Assembly (NCBI GenBank): GCA_033764055.1
Contig: JANRJI010000090.1
Coordinates: 30,825-94,824 of the forward strand
DNA: 64,000 nucleotides
Reading direction: 5' to 3'
Source: Ga0077555 sp033764055
GTDB lineage: Bacteria; Pseudomonadota; Alphaproteobacteria; Rhizobiales; Hyphomicrobiaceae
The notes below the pieces were generated by a model. That model had not been told where the DNA came from, did no database searches, and saw nothing but the letters and a program-made list of their open reading frames with translations. Shown piece by piece: positions 63,724 through 64,000 of the stretch (position 1 is its first letter; each line of letters opens with the position of its first letter). Position numbers and translations under genes: made by a program.

Positions 63724-64000
63724 ATGAAGCCACGAGAGAGCGCTCTTCGTCTGATGCGGTTCGAGGCCCGCGAGAAAGCCCGCAAGGTCACCGACCTGGA
63801 AGCCATGATCCGCGAGTTCGAGATGATGGTCGACGATCTGGTCCGCCAGATCACCACGGAGGAGGAGCGGACCGGCATCCGCGATGCGAAGCACTTCGCC
63901 TACTCCACCTTCGCCAAGGCAGCGCGTCAGCGCCGCGAGAACCTTCAGACCTCGGTCGAAGATCTCAAAGTGAAGTTGTCGCTGGCCGTCGAGGAGCGGG
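63724..64000 (+). CDS. fliJ: Flagellar export protein FliJ (partial, continues past the window)
   Basis: 92 codons are visible from MKPRESALRLMRFEAREK; the gene runs off the right edge. The whole visible part is a charged coiled coil with the alphaproteobacterial FliJ pattern (ARKVTDLEAMIREFEMMVDDL, RDAKHFAYSTFAKAARQRRENL). FliJ is the stalk-like partner of the flagellar ATPase FliI and an escort for export chaperones. Its position divergent to ctrA is typical of Hyphomicrobiales. Confidence 0.88.
   Translation, partial: MKPRESALRLMRFEAREKARKVTDLEAMIREFEMMVDDLVRQITTEEERTGIRDAKHFAYSTFAKAARQRRENLQTSVEDLKVKLSLAVEER

Overview
The window reads as chromosomal DNA of a high-GC alphaproteobacterium, most likely in or near the Hyphomicrobiales (Rhizobiales). 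The signs are a typical alphaproteobacterial ctrA, an alphaproteobacterial-type fliJ at the right edge, the block glyA-nrdR-ribD-ribE-ribBA-ribH-nusB, a RibBA with a degenerate second domain, and Omp25-like and MlaC-like proteins. The species cannot be named from the sequence.

Layout, left half. 0.1-2.2 kb holds an SDR and a mandelate-racemase-type enzyme (+). 2.2-10.5 kb is a minus-strand housekeeping run: glyA, nrdR, ribD, a thioesterase, ribE, ribBA, ribH, nusB and a TPR lipoprotein-like or secreted protein. 10.6-20.7 kb is mixed: a Nudix protein, PhzF, an apparent omptin protease fused to a second outer-membrane barrel, folK, an NYN-domain protein, a family-5-like uracil-DNA glycosylase and an MlaC-like protein. 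It ends with an ArsR-methyltransferase regulator overlapping metF. 21.1-25.9 kb is methionine synthase encoded in two pieces; two small genes and a palindromic repeat lie between the homocysteine-binding and the pterin/B12/activation parts. 26.0-35.1 kb holds two small membrane proteins, an acryloyl-CoA-reductase-like MDR enzyme, hydantoinase hyuAB, an FAD monooxygenase and a D-aminoacylase-like amidohydrolase.

Right half. A tRNA-Lys at 35.6 kb is followed directly by a decayed tyrosine integrase, and a second decayed integrase lies at 43.6-44.1 kb. Between them is a compact operon: GntR regulator, split allophanate-hydrolase-like amidase, NitT/TauT ABC importer, NodB-fold deacetylase and alpha/beta hydrolase. 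It looks like an acquired nitrogen-scavenging island. 44.1-59.0 kb is an exopolysaccharide or capsule locus: UDP-glucuronate decarboxylase-like enzyme, polyprenyl phosphosugar transferase, O-antigen ligase/polymerase, two FecR-like paralogs sharing a C-terminal KPASP tail, PHP-type phosphatase, Wza-like exporter, Wzc-like tyrosine kinase with a (YG)8 tail, J-domain protein, TPR/carbohydrate-binding-like protein, glycosyltransferase and a NusG/RfaH-like antiterminator. 59.3-64.0 kb holds a beta-hydroxyacid dehydrogenase, a SEL1-repeat protein, a ThiE-like protein, ctrA and the start of fliJ.

The most unusual items are the omptin-barrel fusion, the interrupted metH, the perfect palindrome that occupies the promoter of the ArsR-methyltransferase/metF unit, the paired KPASP proteins, and the integrase-bracketed allophanate/ABC cluster. 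All functions are assigned by reading motifs; no database search was run.
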